Shown in pieces: positions 6,913 to 6,923 of a stretch of DNA of 6,923 bases. The stretch spans positions 1 to 6,923 of the forward strand of contig JAFGEY010000337.1 of NCBI GenBank assembly GCA_016931365.1, written 5' to 3'. Made by a program: the position numbers and the translations under genes. Origin of the DNA: Anaerolineae bacterium (GTDB lineage: Bacteria; Chloroflexota; Anaerolineae; JAFGEY01). Numbering within the stretch: the first letter of the stretch is position 1; each line of letters begins with the position of its first letter. The notes under the pieces were generated by a model. The model did no database searches. It had not been told where the DNA came from and saw only the letters and a list, made by a program, of their open reading frames with translations.

Positions 6913-6923
6913 ATGAAAATGGA
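6913..6923 (+). CDS. Possible start of a further gene, cut by the window edge
   Basis: The window ends in ATG AAA ATG GA, an open frame of three full codons after the TATAAT box. No ribosome binding site precedes it. With so few bases the product cannot be named, and this may not be a gene. Confidence 0.2.

Noticed and set aside
1..6923. CRISPR array, tRNA, rRNA, insertion sequence or attachment site
   Set aside because: No spaced direct repeats, tRNA cloverleaf, transposase motifs or long terminal inverted repeats were seen on either strand.

Overview
The window is a short accessory stretch with four consecutive same-strand genes and no RNA genes, insertion sequences or CRISPR arrays that I can recognise. 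It looks like part of an anti-phage or conflict island. The large nSTAND1-type NTPase with an FGE-like tail and the moderately GC-rich coding suggest a multicellular or filamentous bacterium, perhaps Chloroflexota or a relative. That taxonomic guess is inference and weak.

Layout: (1) Bases 1-1674 hold the 3' part of brxL, the Lon-like AAA+ ATPase of BREX phage-defence systems. It enters from the left edge without its N-terminus. In known type 1 BREX loci brxL is usually the last core gene, so the rest of a BREX locus may lie upstream, outside the window. (2) Eight bases later (1683-3953) comes a 756-aa STAND NTPase: a helical N-terminus, an nSTAND1 core with all hallmark motifs, one membrane segment, and a short, degenerate formylglycine-generating-enzyme-like (FGE/SUMF1) C-terminal domain. 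(3) Bases 3986-4603 encode a 205-aa soluble, beta-rich protein of unknown function. (4) After a 70-base gap with a GC-rich stem-loop, bases 4674-6866 encode a 730-aa protein with roughly 15-18 membrane segments and no recognised family. (5) The last 57 bases are AT-rich. They contain a TATAAT box seven bases before an ATG, possibly a leaderless start of the next gene.

Working model (inference): brxL and the STAND gene are almost certainly co-transcribed, and the two downstream genes may belong to the same unit. BrxL would act on phage DNA. The membrane-tethered STAND protein would be an ATP-driven sensor or switch with a non-catalytic FGE-fold recognition domain. The beta-sandwich protein could be an adaptor, and the polytopic membrane protein a membrane effector or signal partner. 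Base composition falls near the end of the STAND gene and is clearly lower in the membrane-protein gene, so the cassette may have been assembled from parts of different origin.
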